Assembly (NCBI GenBank): GCA_933228675.1
Contig: OW121741.1
Location: forward strand, 15,734,623 to 15,798,622
DNA: 64,000 nt
Reading direction: 5' to 3'
Origin: Stomorhina lunata
Taxonomy: Eukaryota > Arthropoda > Insecta > Diptera > Rhiniidae
The notes under the pieces: generated by a model
Seen by the model: only the letters and a program-made list of their open reading frames with translations
Told to the model about the DNA's origin: nothing
The model's database searches: none
In this document: piece after piece, positions 38,681 through 49,869 of the stretch
How positions within the stretch are numbered: position 1 is the stretch's first letter
How the letters are laid out: every line of letters starts with the position of its first letter
Position numbers and translations under genes: made by a program

Positions 38681-39859
38681 AAAGCTATGAAAATAAAACA
38701 CTAGAATTTAAAAGAAAACTGAAACAAGAAGAAATGGAACTAAAATTGAGACGGGAACTGAAACAAGAAAGAATCAGTGAATATTAAAAGTATGAAATTT
38801 AAATAGAACTGAATTTTTCTTCTCCATGTATTTTCACTTTAGTTAACAATTTTCCTTAAGTCCTTCTCCATGTTTTAAGCTCTAGTTTCCTCCATGAGTT
38901 GTGTCAGAAAACCAACTCATGCGGCATATCAACTTTAATCAACATTTATACTCAGAAATGGAACCCTAATAAAGCAGCTCCAAAAAAATTACAGAAAAAC
39001 CCAACACAATTGAAATCACAGCGATTTTGTTTATAAACTGATACACTGAAAATAACCCTTTTTGTTCGTTAATGCTACAAAGTATGGGCCAATAAAAACC
39101 TGGGATATCAGATACTAAATATATTGTCTGCACATCCCTCTTAAAAAAAAGAAATCCAATGATATTACCTTTAAAATATTCTATGAAAAAAATCACAAAC
39201 TCATATAAATTTATTTCTAAATGAACGCTCCCATTGAATAGTTTGAGTCTGTTAGGTTGTACGTCAGTACATTCAGGCATTACCACTCCATTCCTAAATG
39301 GATATGAGCGAGTATGTTTTTTCTGGAAAAGAATCCCCACTCGTGCTTATATTAAGAGTCAATGGATATGATGATGTGCTGTGATTTGATGCGTTCTGAA
39401 GTCTAGCTTTGGCAGGGGAAAAAAAGGAAAAAGTTGACTTCTTTAAATCACATCGAATTGAAAGAGTAATAAATTTAGCAAGAAGTCAAATGTAGTTAAA
39501 TAAAACGAATGACAAGACAGAAATAACTACTTCATGGAGTAGGAAAAAAATATGTTAATGTTAGGTTTTGTATTTAGTTACCTTTTGCTAACTAGATGGA
39601 GTGGGTTAGTTTGCTAATAGTTCCAGACTCTAGGGACAAGTTAAAAATCATGTTATTTAATTGATCATATAAATGGCTTTGACATTTAACTAGATATTAT
39701 TTTTGAAAGGTAAATATACAATTTATCTATTTAAGAATGACAGTTTTAAGACATTATGATGATAAATGGTTAAGATGTGGGGAGATAATTCAAATTAAGG
39801 GGATAAAAGGATTATTTGAATTGTTGGATATGTGAAACTGAAAAAATTTTCAATGAAAA
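38681..39859. other. Unique stretch, no gene recognised
   Basis: This contains a 124-codon minus-strand open frame (39340 down to 38966), the longest non-repeat frame in the window. The predicted peptide has mixed composition with two hydrophobic stretches and starts MGILFQKKHTRS. I do not recognise a family, and codon use is not clearly distinct from the surrounding AT-rich DNA. A stop codon ends it with no obvious splice continuation. It could be an old transposon or gene relic, but chance is as likely, so no CDS is called. Confidence 0.4.
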
Positions 39860-40870
39860 AAAAAAAATTTATAAAATTTTTTCTGCAGAAAAATTGTATA
39901 TATTATATTAAATTTTTTTCTATTTTCTAGAGAAAAAGTTTCAATAGAAAATTTTTTCTAGAGAAAAAATTTCAATAAAAAATTTTTTCTAGAGAATACA
40001 TTTTTCTAGAGAATACAAATTTTCTATTGAAATTTTTTCTATAGAAAAAATTTTCTATTGAAATTTTTTCTATAAAAAAAATTTTCTATTGAAATTTTTT
40101 CTATAGAAAAAATTTTCTATTGAAATTTTTTCTATAGAAAAAATTTTTTCTTTAAAAAAAATTTTCTATTGAAATTTTTTCTATAGAAAAAATTTTCTAT
40201 TGAAATTTTTTCTATAGAAAAAATTTTCTATTGAAATTTTTTCTATAGAAAAAATTTTCTATTGAAATTTTTTCTATAGAAAAAATTTTCTATTGAAATT
40301 TTTTCTATAGAAAAAATTTTCTATTGAAATTTTTTCTATAGAAAAAATTTTCTATTGAAATTTTTTCTATAGAAAAAATTTTCTATTGAAAAATTTTGTA
40401 TTGAAATTTTTTCTATAGAAATAATTTTCTATTGAAATTTTTTCTATAGAAAAAATTTTCTATTGAAATTCTTTCTATAGAAAAAATTTTCTATTGAAAT
40501 TTTTTCTATGGAAAAAATTTTCTATTGAAATTTATTCTATAGAAAAAATTTTCTATTGAAATTTTTTCTATAGAAAAAATTTTCTATTGAAATTTTTTCT
40601 ATAGAAAAAATTTTCTATTGAAATTTTTTCTATAGAAAAAATTTTCTATTGAAATTTTTTCTATAGAAAAATTTTTCTATTGAAATTTTTTCTATAGAAA
40701 AAATTTTCTATTGAAATTTTTTCTATAGAAAAAATTTTCTATTGAAATTTTTTCTATAGAAAAAATTTTCTATTGAAATTTTTTCTTTAAAACAAATTTT
40801 CTATTGAAATTTTTTCTATAGAAAAAATTGTCTATTTAAGTGTTTCTATCGAAAAACTTAAATATTGAAA
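39860..40870 (+). repeat. 31-bp palindromic satellite array G
   Basis: A tandem array with an exact 31-bp period (for example TGAAA at 40201 and 40232), about 30 copies. Each unit is a perfect 24-bp palindrome with arms AAATTTTTTCTA and TAGAAAAAATTT, plus a 7-bp TCTATTG linker. It is highly homogeneous from 40020 to 40800 and degenerates at both ends. It has the same period and the same design (A/T-tract palindrome plus short linker) as array A, but a different sequence. It contains the TTTTCTATAGAAAA core seen in the arrays from 47.4 kb to the window end. Confidence 0.97.
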
Positions 40871-42749
40871 TGTTTTCGGTTGGAAAAATTACCACTTTTT
40901 TTAATGAATTTTTTACCTTTAAAGAAATCACAATTCATTGATAACAAAACATGTAGAATGTCAGTCTCAGTCCAACATTTGGACAGTCAGACAATTTTTC
41001 TTAAGAGTTTCCTAAAATTTTACATGCAAACTTGACTTTAAGACATTTCCTTTTTTTTACAAAAAATATAATTATTTTTGTATTTGTCCCCTCCGTATGT
41101 CACACTTTAAGGACGAGAATGCCACAAATTTTCATTAAATGAAATCCCCAAAAAAAATACTTACAATTTAAATACAATTTTGCTGATTTCATTTCTTTTA
41201 ATTTGACTCATATTAACCGAAAAAAAAACTTCTACTTTAACATTGCATGCAAATATTTTTAGCAAGTTCCTGGTTTGTGTTTTGAATTTTTCCTTTTTAG
41301 ATTTTTTTTTTCAGTTATCCATAACAGAAACAAAAATGTCATGCCATATTTAACACTTGGTTTTTATGTTTGAACGCAAAAAAAGATATGTGACATGCAA
41401 AAATGACTCTACACTCCACTTTTGCACTGAAATCCAAAAAAAAAAAATGAGCAATGAAACGAAAAAGATCATGAAATCATTTAAACTTTAAACGACTGGA
41501 GACAAAATAAGAAACAAATTTAAATAATTCAGTAACGAACTTTATACAATTTGAAAAACATAAAAGCAGCAAAAAGTTTGTGAAACAAAAAAAATCCGAG
41601 GAAAAAAAGTATATGGAAAAATATTTCCTAAATTGATGGCTACAACAACAACTTACTCATGCACGCACTCATGACACCACATGTGTCACACAAATGGCAG
41701 CCTCCCAAAAAGATGAAGTAGTCGGAGGAGGAGGCTACCAAACCAAGCACACGGGCCTTAAACTAAAATAACAGATTTCGAAATAGGGGCTTTAAAAAAA
41801 CTGCAAAATACCAAGACTTAAATTATATAACAAAAATAATTTTAAGACTAAATTTAGTCCAGTTTTTGCTCACACCCTTTTTTCTATCCGTTCCTAAATC
41901 TTTCTGACCGTTCCCGACTATTAGTCGTGTGTCTTTTCTAATATAAGTTTTAATCAAAAAACAACTTCCTATCGTTTAGAGACTTATTTTGGTAGTTGGA
42001 CCTTTGCTTTTTAAAACCAGTTCATCGTTTCTTGTGCAACTTATAGGCCTGTGATCTCGGTATTCGGATTTTGATCTATACATTTTTTGTTTCAATAAAA
42101 CAATAGTGTATACGCATGTACAACATTTTCTATAATAAAAATCTACATAACTGATTTTATAAGTGATCAAAATTTGGTGAAATTCTACCTCCATAAAGTG
42201 GATCAAAAGATCAATTGAAATAATAGCTTATAATTTCGTATTTGAAATTTTTCATAAAAAATTGTGTAAGTGAAGGTTACGGTGTTATTAACTAGTTTTA
42301 TAATTTTATAGAAAATTAATGTATAAAAACCATACACTAGTTTACTTACTTATTTGAATGACCCATATTTGCAACCTGTTAAGGGCAAAGACCGAGAGTA
42401 TTTTAGAATTCCATGCGCTTCAATCTTGTGCACATATTTTCCAATTTCGTACGATTTTCCTCTACTTGGTCTTCGAATCCATCAAAGTTTCGGATGTCCT
42501 CTTCTTATATTAGGGTGCCGTTTTTATTTTAATTTTAGAACCTCGTTACTAGCCCGACTACCTAATCCATATTTTTTATGGTTCTATTGCTATTCTTCAT
42601 CTTCTTTTATTCTTAACCCCCAGTGGAACATTGGGTCTCAAAATAACTATAACATAGCGAAAATCACCAAAAATTCAAATAATGGCCAAACTTTATCTAA
42701 ATTTGAAAAGTCTCAACGCATCAGTTAAAAATGGCTTGAAAAATTATAT
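40871..42749. other. Unique stretch; GC-richer patch at 41640-41760
   Basis: AT-rich DNA with one visibly GC-richer patch (CACATGTGTCACAC, GGAGGAGGAGGCTACC) at about 41660-41760, which could be constrained or regulatory. Open frames of 76 and 124 codons (41976-42206 minus, 42354-42728 plus) show no recognisable domain. The second is hydrophobic and aromatic-rich and runs into the start of the 310-bp repeat family. I call no gene. Confidence 0.45.
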
Positions 42750-45060
42750 GATTTTTCATAGACTAGAATTTTTACCTGTCCTTAACCCCTGGAGGGTTAG
42801 AAAGGGAAAATCAGTAACGTTATACATATATCCCAAAATAAAAAAGGCAAAAATCAAAGTTAAATTGCATTTTATCAACTGTAAAAATAAAAGCCACATG
42901 TGGTACCTTTTGGGAATTGTGTCGAAAGTGGGTTAAAAGGTTTAACAATTTGTTTATGAAACTTTCTGAAACCCGATACTTAGGGTCTATTAGCATAGAA
43001 ACCAGATATATGCTGGAATCGATTAAGATTATTTACTGGAATTGATTTTTGAGACCTTGGTCAAATTGAGGGTTTTTAAATAGTAAATCACCATTTAGGG
43101 GGTAAAATGGGTAAAAACATAAAATAAGCATGAGAGAAATCAACTCCAAAAATAAGGAAAAACACATTTAGTACTTTTTGGAACTTGGACCGAATAGGGG
43201 GTCAAATTAAGGTAAAAAATTGTTAGGTACATTTTTCAGGAACTTGGACTTTTTGGAACTTGGACCGAATAGGGGGTCAAATTAAGGTAAAAAAATGTTA
43301 GGTACATTTTTCAGACTCTAAGTATCTTTTGAACCTATAAACATAGAAACTGTATACAGAACGGAACTGATTAAGATTATATACCGGAATTGATTAAGAT
43401 TTTTAAGGCATTGGAAGATAAGGGGTCTTTTAAGAAACAATCACCCCTTATGGAGTCAAAAGGGTGAAAATGGAGAAAATTTGTTATGTTGTACAACCCC
43501 AAATAAAATGGGTAAAAATCAAATTTAAACTGCATTTTATTAGCCCTTAAAATAAATAAACATATTTGGTACTTTTTTTGGACTTGAACCGAATAGGGGG
43601 TTAAATAAAGTTAAAAACAATTTTGAAGGCACTTTTTTAACCCCTAAGAGCCTAGAAACCAGATATAGGACCGAATCGATTGAGATTACATACCGGAAAA
43701 GATTAAGATTTTTGGGACTTTTTCGATTAGGGGTCCTTAAAGAATAAATGACTCGTTGAGGCGTAAAATGGGTATACATGGGAGAAATCGGTAACACGTT
43801 AAGGGGTAAAAAGGGTAAAGAAAAATCACAAAATAAAAGGGTTGAAAAATTAAAATTAAATTGAAACTGTATTTTTCAGCATCTAAAGAGCTTTAAGAAC
43901 TTTGGTGCTTTTTTGGGACTTTGGCCGAATTGAGAGTTAAATAAAGTTAAAAATACACTTTAAGATTATTTTCTAACCCCTACGTTTCTTTTTAACCTAG
44001 ATCCAAATACAGATCCGAATCAATTATGACTATATAGCGAAAAAGATTAAGATTTTTGGGACTTTGTCAAAATAGATCTTTTTAAAAACTAAATGACTCG
44101 TTTAGGGGTAAAAGGGGCAAAACAGGTAACGTTGTACAACATAAAATAAAAGGGTTAAAAATTTAATTTATATTATATTTTTTTAGCTTTAAAAATAAAA
44201 AAACACATTTGGTACTTCTTGTGACATGGACCAAATAGGGTGCTAAAAAAGTTAAAAAATGTCAAGGTACATTTTTAATCCCTACGTATCTTTTGCGCCT
44301 ATAAACCAGATATAGATCTGAATAGATTTAGATTATATACCGCAAAAGATTAAGATTTTCGGAACTTTGGTCGATTGGGGGTTTTTAAACACTAAATGAC
44401 TCTTTGAGGGGTAAAAAGGGTAAAAAGGGGTGAAATCAATAACGTTATACAACGAAAATAAAAGGGTAAATTATATATATATTATATTTTTCAGCTTTTA
44501 AAATAAAATAACACATTTGGTACTTTTTTGGGACTTGCACCTAATAGAGGGTTGAAAAAAAGTCCAAGGTACTTCCTTAACCCCTATATATCTTGAGCCT
44601 AGAAACCTGATATAGACCGGAATCGATTTAGGTTTTTGGGACTTTGTTGATTAGTACTTTTTAATTATTAAATTACTCATTAAGGGGTAAAAATGGATGA
44701 GAAATTGGTAACTCGTTTGGAGGTAAAAAGAGTAAAAAGTGGTGAAATCGGTAACAGCCCAAAATAAAAGGGTTACAAATTTAAAGTAAATTGTATTTTT
44801 CTGCTCTAAAAATAACAAAAAAACACATTATGGTACTTTTTGGGACTTTAGCCGATTAGGGGCTAAGTAAAGTAAACAATTATAGAAATTATTTACCGGA
44901 ATTTATAAAGATTTTTTTGACTTCAGACGAATAGGGGGTAAAGAGGGAAAAATATTTTTCATGATACTTTTTGAATCCCTTTGTACTTATCATTAGAGCC
45001 TAGTATATAGAAACCAGATACACGAGAATCGATATTAAAAAAAAGTCTTTAAATACAAAT
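42750..45060 (+). repeat. ~310-bp tandem family, about seven diverged copies
   Basis: The landmark CACATTTGGTACTTTTTGG(G/A)AC or variants lies near 42895, 43163, 43561, 43897, 44203, 44512 and 44824, and the last three intervals are 306-312 bp. Unit order is: GGTACTTTTTGGGACTTGG, CCGAATAGGGGGT, AAGGTAC..TTTTTAACCCC, CCTAGAAACCAGATATAG, CGGAATCGATTAAGATTAT, ACCGGAAAAGATTAAGATTT, GACTCGTT(G/T)AGGGGTAAAA, then AACGTTGTACAAC. An internal 75-bp duplication (GGAACTTGGACCG at 43180 and 43255) lengthens one unit. It is much richer in GGGG/CCCC than the other families. No frame is conserved. Confidence 0.93.
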
Positions 45061-45845
45061 AACAGACAAGAAAAGCAACTGCAGTAAAAAGTCTTTTATA
45101 AATTTGTAAAAAAGTGCTGTCAGGTTTGAATCCTAGCCTAAATATTTAAATCTGGTTAAGTTTTCTAATGATTTTTAAGATAATTAGAAATGTTGGTCCA
45201 GAAAATAGTTGCAATGGATCCAAATTAAATTGATTTCGAATGATTTTGAAAAAAATCTGTCTTTTCTTTCTTAACATTGGGCAGAATCTGGGAAATTTGT
45301 ATAATAAATTACTTCGCTGGGTTATTTTCTATTTTAATTCCCTTTGATTTTATTACAAATCTTTCAGAACATCATTTCTCTCCAAAACAAAATTTATCAT
45401 TATCATAAATGCTTGAGTTAATTTGATAAATTGGCTTTAAAAAATTATGGTCTTTTTCATCTATCCCACTCTCTCATTCCATTGGCCTCTAACGACTGTG
45501 TCTGTGCCTCGATGCCACCTTCAAAGTAAAAAAAAATGTTATTTCTAGTAATTTATGGCTATTTTAGAGACTAAAGACTAAAGGGCCCTAAGTCTAAGAT
45601 GATGAGAAATTTAAAAATATTTTTGGCCGCCTAAGTTGAAGTGTGTGATGGAAATTTTCTTAATTAGTTCGGGTGTTAAATTGTTTTTGAGATAAAATTC
45701 TTATGGTTAAGAAAAAATTTAATTATTTAGAATTTTTTTAAAATATTTTAAAGATTTTTTCGAAATTTTGTTTAAAGAACTTTTTAAAAATTTATAGGTA
45801 TAAAAATTTTTATAACAAGATTTTTTTTTGTTCTGCCTATTTTAG
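45061..45845. other. 3' end of upstream intron, with splice acceptor
   Basis: Unique intronic DNA leading to the first Ddr exon. The acceptor is the pyrimidine-rich GTTCTGCCTATTTTAG ending at 45845. If the exon upstream lies outside the window, this intron exceeds 45.8 kb. I found no signal-peptide exon with a matching phase-1 donor upstream. Confidence 0.6.
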
Positions 45846-45951
45846 CTACATGTAATATGCCTTTGGGCATGGAATCTGGTGCAATCACAGATGCTCAAAT
45901 AACCGCCAGTTCAGCGCACGATACAGGTTTTGTGGGGCCACAACATGCAAG
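45846..45951 (+). CDS. Ddr: Ddr, internal exon: start of discoidin domain (partial)
   Basis: A 106-nt internal exon of a discoidin domain receptor tyrosine kinase, a collagen-activated receptor of the cell surface. It follows the acceptor TTTTAG and ends at the donor AG|GTAAGC. The first two bases complete a codon from the missing upstream exon (phase 1), and the last two (AG) open an arginine codon completed in the next exon (phase 2). The frame reads T-C-N-M-P-L-G-M-E-S-G-A-I-T-D-A-Q-I-T-A-S-S, the hallmark CxxxLGM..I.D..I.ASS opening of the DDR discoidin domain; the Cys at 45851-45853 is expected to pair with the last Cys of the domain. Then come the loop A-H-D-T-G-F-V-G and P-Q-H-A-R. In vertebrate DDRs this loop (spike 1) contacts collagen. 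Base composition is clearly richer in G+C than the flanks. The assignment rests on remembered family similarity but is strengthened by the two downstream exons joining exactly in phase. Confidence 0.93.
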
Positions 45952-45980
45952 GTAAGCAAACTTTTTCGAATAGTCAATAT

Positions 45981-46135
45981 TAAGGGGATTCACAAGGTGT
46001 TATGTGTTAATATTTTAACTTGAAGTAATATAGTTAAAATTTTAAATATAGTTTTAAATCTTGTGATATGGCAGGCTTTCGGCCAGCTATTTCTATGTCA
46101 TTGTAACTAGATACAACATCATGTGAATCCCCTTA
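45981..46135. mobile_element. MITE-like element, ~155 bp, TIR TAAGGGGATTCACA
   Basis: Perfect 14-bp inverted ends, TAAGGGGATTCACA at 45981-45994 and TGTGAATCCCCTTA at 46122-46135. Similarity continues inward imperfectly (AAGGTGTTATG versus the complement of ACAACATCA). If the terminal TA is the target duplication, this fits a Tc1/mariner-type insertion, and a TTAA-type target with one change is the alternative. The interior has no frame. It starts 29 bp after the Ddr splice donor, inside the intron. Confidence 0.75.
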
Positions 46136-47404
46136 TTATATCATAATTGCTTTTTGAAAAAAGCTATTATTTTTTTAGTTTCATAAATCAAGAGACCCCG
46201 TATTTTTACAATAAATCTCACCTAATTTGCAAATATCATTTCCTCTATAAATCTTGAAATTTCTAAAAATTTTATTAGCTCATCTTCTTTGATTTCTTTA
46301 ATAATTTATCACAATTTATTCATGATTAAACTTAAATTGGCTCGAACTAAATAAAATCATTATACAAAAAATCTATCTTTCAATTCTATAAAAATAAGGG
46401 CTTGGACTCACAAAATAAACCCGCATTTTCTAAAGTTTATCTTAACAAAATTAAATCTCAACTGCAAAACAAAACCCTCAAAAATCCCCTCTAAACTCCC
46501 TTTTAAAGATTTCAATACAATTTTTTTTTTCTAAATATTTAAACAAAAATATTTATGATACTCAAATTTTTATAGACACTTTATTTGAAAAATCAGATTT
46601 TAAATTAGGGTAGTGCTTACACATACCCTATAAATAGCTGTGGTCATTTCCTGTGTGTCTGTGTTCCATAATAGCCCAAGACCAGTATATCACAAATTTT
46701 AAATTTGCCTCATAAAAACTTAAATGTTCAAGAGTCAGCAAAAAGAAAAATCTCATCCCAATAGATAAAATTAAATTGTAGAGATTCGTTTTTTTATGAT
46801 TTAATGACCTAAACCAAAATAATGTTTAGGTCGTAGTAGAAAAAAAAACGAAAGAAACGAGTAGAGAGGCTAAATCATTTTTATGGGCCAAATTTTAATT
46901 GAAATAAATGAAAATAACATAAAAGTAAAATTTTAAATTTTTAAGGGGAAAATTAAGTCAAAAGTGAAGAAAATTTACCACTAAAGGTTTCTTAGAGGGA
47001 CTTCAAGAGTTTGAGTAAAAAAATAAGAAAATTATAAAAAGAGGTCATGTAAAATTTAATGCCCAAAACTATGCAATATGAAATTGATCTCTATTCTCAA
47101 TCAAAAATTATATTTTACTTTCATTCGATTCCTTATAACATTGTAAGTTTTAAAAAGATTAAGCTCTAATTCAACATTATCAGAGTAGACATTCCAATCA
47201 GTTCAAATTTAAATAAATCAGTTTTCTATGATAATCCTAAGGCTCGCTATAGCGGCACAAAGTTCAAAAATGTTTTGTAAAATTAAACTGTTTGTTAAAG
47301 TTCAGTTTTTAAATCTTTCATGTAAACCCTTAAAATTGAACAATAAATTAAATCAAGATTTCAGTTTTAAAATTATTAGATAATCTTAAAATATTTGCGC
47401 TTTT
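46136..47404. other. Unique intronic stretch, no gene seen
   Basis: Non-repetitive AT-rich intron DNA. One GC-richer patch lies at about 46595-46690. No exon with usable splice sites and coding character was recognised on either strand. Confidence 0.5.
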
Positions 47405-47700
47405 TTTGTATAATTTTTCTATAGAAAAAATTTTTTAACGAAAAATTTTCTATCGAAAAATTTTTTTAACGAAACATTTTCTATAGAAAAAAATTTTTAA
47501 TGAAAATTTTATATAGAAAATTTTTTTTGAACGAAAATTTCTATAGAAAATTTTGTTTTAACGAAAAATTTTTTAACGAAAAATGAAAATGAAATGTTGC
47601 CAAAGATTTTCTTTAGAAACTAAAATGTTGCAAAAGGTTTTCTATAGAAAATAAAATGTGTCTCTAGGTTTTTTTATGGAAATCAGAATGCTTCTGTAGC
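47405..47700 (+). repeat. Short degenerate array of CTATAGAAAA units
   Basis: About eight degenerate units of 29-33 bp with (A)CGAAAAATTTTCTATAGAAAA, grading into units with AAAATGTTGC and TTTCTATAGAAAAT at 47580-47660. It combines elements of array B (CGAAAATTTT) and of the ATGTTGC satellite downstream, so it may be a transitional or founder-like tract. Confidence 0.75.
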
Positions 47701-47739
47701 CGTTTGTACCAAAACAATTATATTTCTTAGAGTTATCTA

Positions 47740-48480
47740 TATTTTTGGTCTACAAGGAGTCAGTCAAGTAATCAATCGTTCTTATTACAATAATACTCAA
47801 ATGCTTTATTTAGATGGTGCTTTAATATTTGACTATAAATATATTCTAAAACTGTCTCTTTCTACATTTGAGAACTTGCTAGAGTTAAAATTGAGTTAAA
47901 GTTTAACAATTGTCACTTTCTGGGCGATAAAGATAAAGACGATTCTAAACTTAATAATATTACTCAAATTTACCTATTTTGCTGATTTTTATGGTATTAA
48001 AAATTTGTAGAATCTTTTGTCGAATATGAAAGATTAAAAAAAATTATGTTGTAAAATAGGGAAAGTTACCAATTTTCGCATTACAGAAAGTCACTTAAGT
48101 AAACGGGGGATCTGATTAGTATAATAGAAATATTTGTATAGCACCTGAAGGACGGAATCTAAAAATATATGCCAAGAACTGTCTCTTGCATTTATGACCT
48201 TACTAGAATAATATTAGAACTTGTTAATAAAGTTGGAAAATTATCCCTTTCTGGACCTCAAAAGGTCAATAAAGTAGACAATTTGAAATAGTATAATAAT
48301 CAAGACCTGCTATTTGGCTGACTTTTTTCTAGTATTAATAATGAGTTCAATCTTTTGATGAAGACTTTATTATAAATATTAACTATATATATGACAAATG
48401 TCACTTTATAGTCTAAAAAGAGTCAATTAAGTAGTCAATTGTAAATGTTAACCATTTGTATGTATTTAGCTGATCTTTTG
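47740..48480 (+). repeat. Decayed long-period tandem units
   Basis: Diverged units share GTCA(G/A)T(C/A)AAGTA(A/G)(T/A)CAAT (near 47760, 48089, 48267 and 48422), a preceding TCACTTT or CCTTTCTGG block, and a following TTTGCTGATTTTT-like block. Spacings vary (about 155-330 bp). It is clearly related sequence but old. No frame is conserved. Confidence 0.55.
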
Positions 48481-49869
48481 TCGTATAAAAATGTGATTTA
48501 TTTTTACACGAAGATTATTTTATATATATATATATATATATATATGTATTCTTAAATTTTAATTAGTGTTGGGGGAAAACATCTTCCCTTTAAACTGCTG
48601 GGTTTAGACTAATTCGCTTTTGTTGATATGCCAGACAGTGAGCTTTTGTTTATTTCTTTTAATCTCTTACTAAAATGCTATAAAAATCATTTAAAATGCT
48701 AATATATCCTTAGTTTATAGACCCATTTCATTTCTGACTTTAATTATTGTTATTGCCAAAGTTAACAATCTTAACTGAAAGTCCGTCCATCCATCTGTCT
48801 GTCTGCCTTTCTTCAAAAGACAAGAAAATACTAAATAAAAACTTCTATGGGCTTCTGTAAATAAAATCATAAGAAAGCAAAAACTATAAAAAAAATCTAT
48901 AGTTAGGTACTTAAAAGTTAGTTTTCGTACCGGAGGAGGACTAAACCAAGCAACCGGACTAACAACTATCTAATCAAACTTTGTTTTGGCTGCATTTGAA
49001 TACAACTTCTTTAAAAGCCGCCTTTCTACTACTTCGGGAAAGGAAAATTTCTTGGCTAAGTTTTTTCCTTCTTAGAGTTTTTGTTACTGTTTGATAATGT
49101 ATATTTCTAGCATTCTAGCTTCTATTCTTTTTAATTTTCCCAAGTATTTTTAATGTCTTTTCTTTAGTTTGTATCGAGTACATGAAGCCATGGGGTTTTG
49201 ATTTCAGTAGAAAGAGATTTTTTGCCATTTTTCTTATTGTCTTGCTTGATAGAGCCTTTCATTTGCTGTTTCTGCTGCTGCAGCTGAGAAAAGCATTTGA
49301 AAACAAACTGTCATTTAGTTAATCATGGGTAAGACGTTGCTATAATGTCTTCCATTTTTTTTTCTAGATCTTCTCAATATTTAAATTCTTTCAAGTCTAG
49401 TTTTTTTCCCCTCTGAAGTTTCATTCCTTTCCCATCCAAAACTATTTGTTAAGGAATTAATTTAAATTGAAGTTTTTTTCTTTAAAATAACTATAATAGT
49501 AAATACAGGCATTTATTTGCAAAGATTTCGAAAAAAACAAGTATTTAAAAGAAATCGTATTAAACTAATGCCTTACAAATGATTTTTAATGTCTAAGATG
49601 CAAATGAATTTTAGTCATAAAATGGTTCACTTTTTTTTTGTCCTGGTTTGAGGCTATTCAATTTAATTTAATTATTTCTTAGCTTTTAATTGAAAAGTAA
49701 TTGTATGTTTAATTAAATCGAATGTTAAGACAATTTCGATAAATAGTTATTATGCCATAGAATTGATGTTGTAGTAAATAAAATTAAATCAAAGAAATTT
49801 TCAAATATAATGTTGATTTTTATATCAGATATAAACTTAAAGCTGTGAAACTAAAGATTTTCTAAAGAA
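48481..49869. other. Unique intronic stretch; TA and CTGT simple sequence
   Basis: A (TA)n run lies at about 48520-48545, and GTCCGTCCATCCATCTGTCT at about 48781. No exon recognised. Confidence 0.5.

Noticed and set aside
38966..39340. 124-codon minus-strand frame as a gene
   Set aside because: It is the longest non-repeat frame, but there is no recognisable domain, no splice context and AT-driven composition. It remains possible as a relic.
42354..42936. Plus-strand frames of 124 and 84 codons
   Set aside because: They overlap each other in different frames, run into the 310-bp repeat family and match no family I know.
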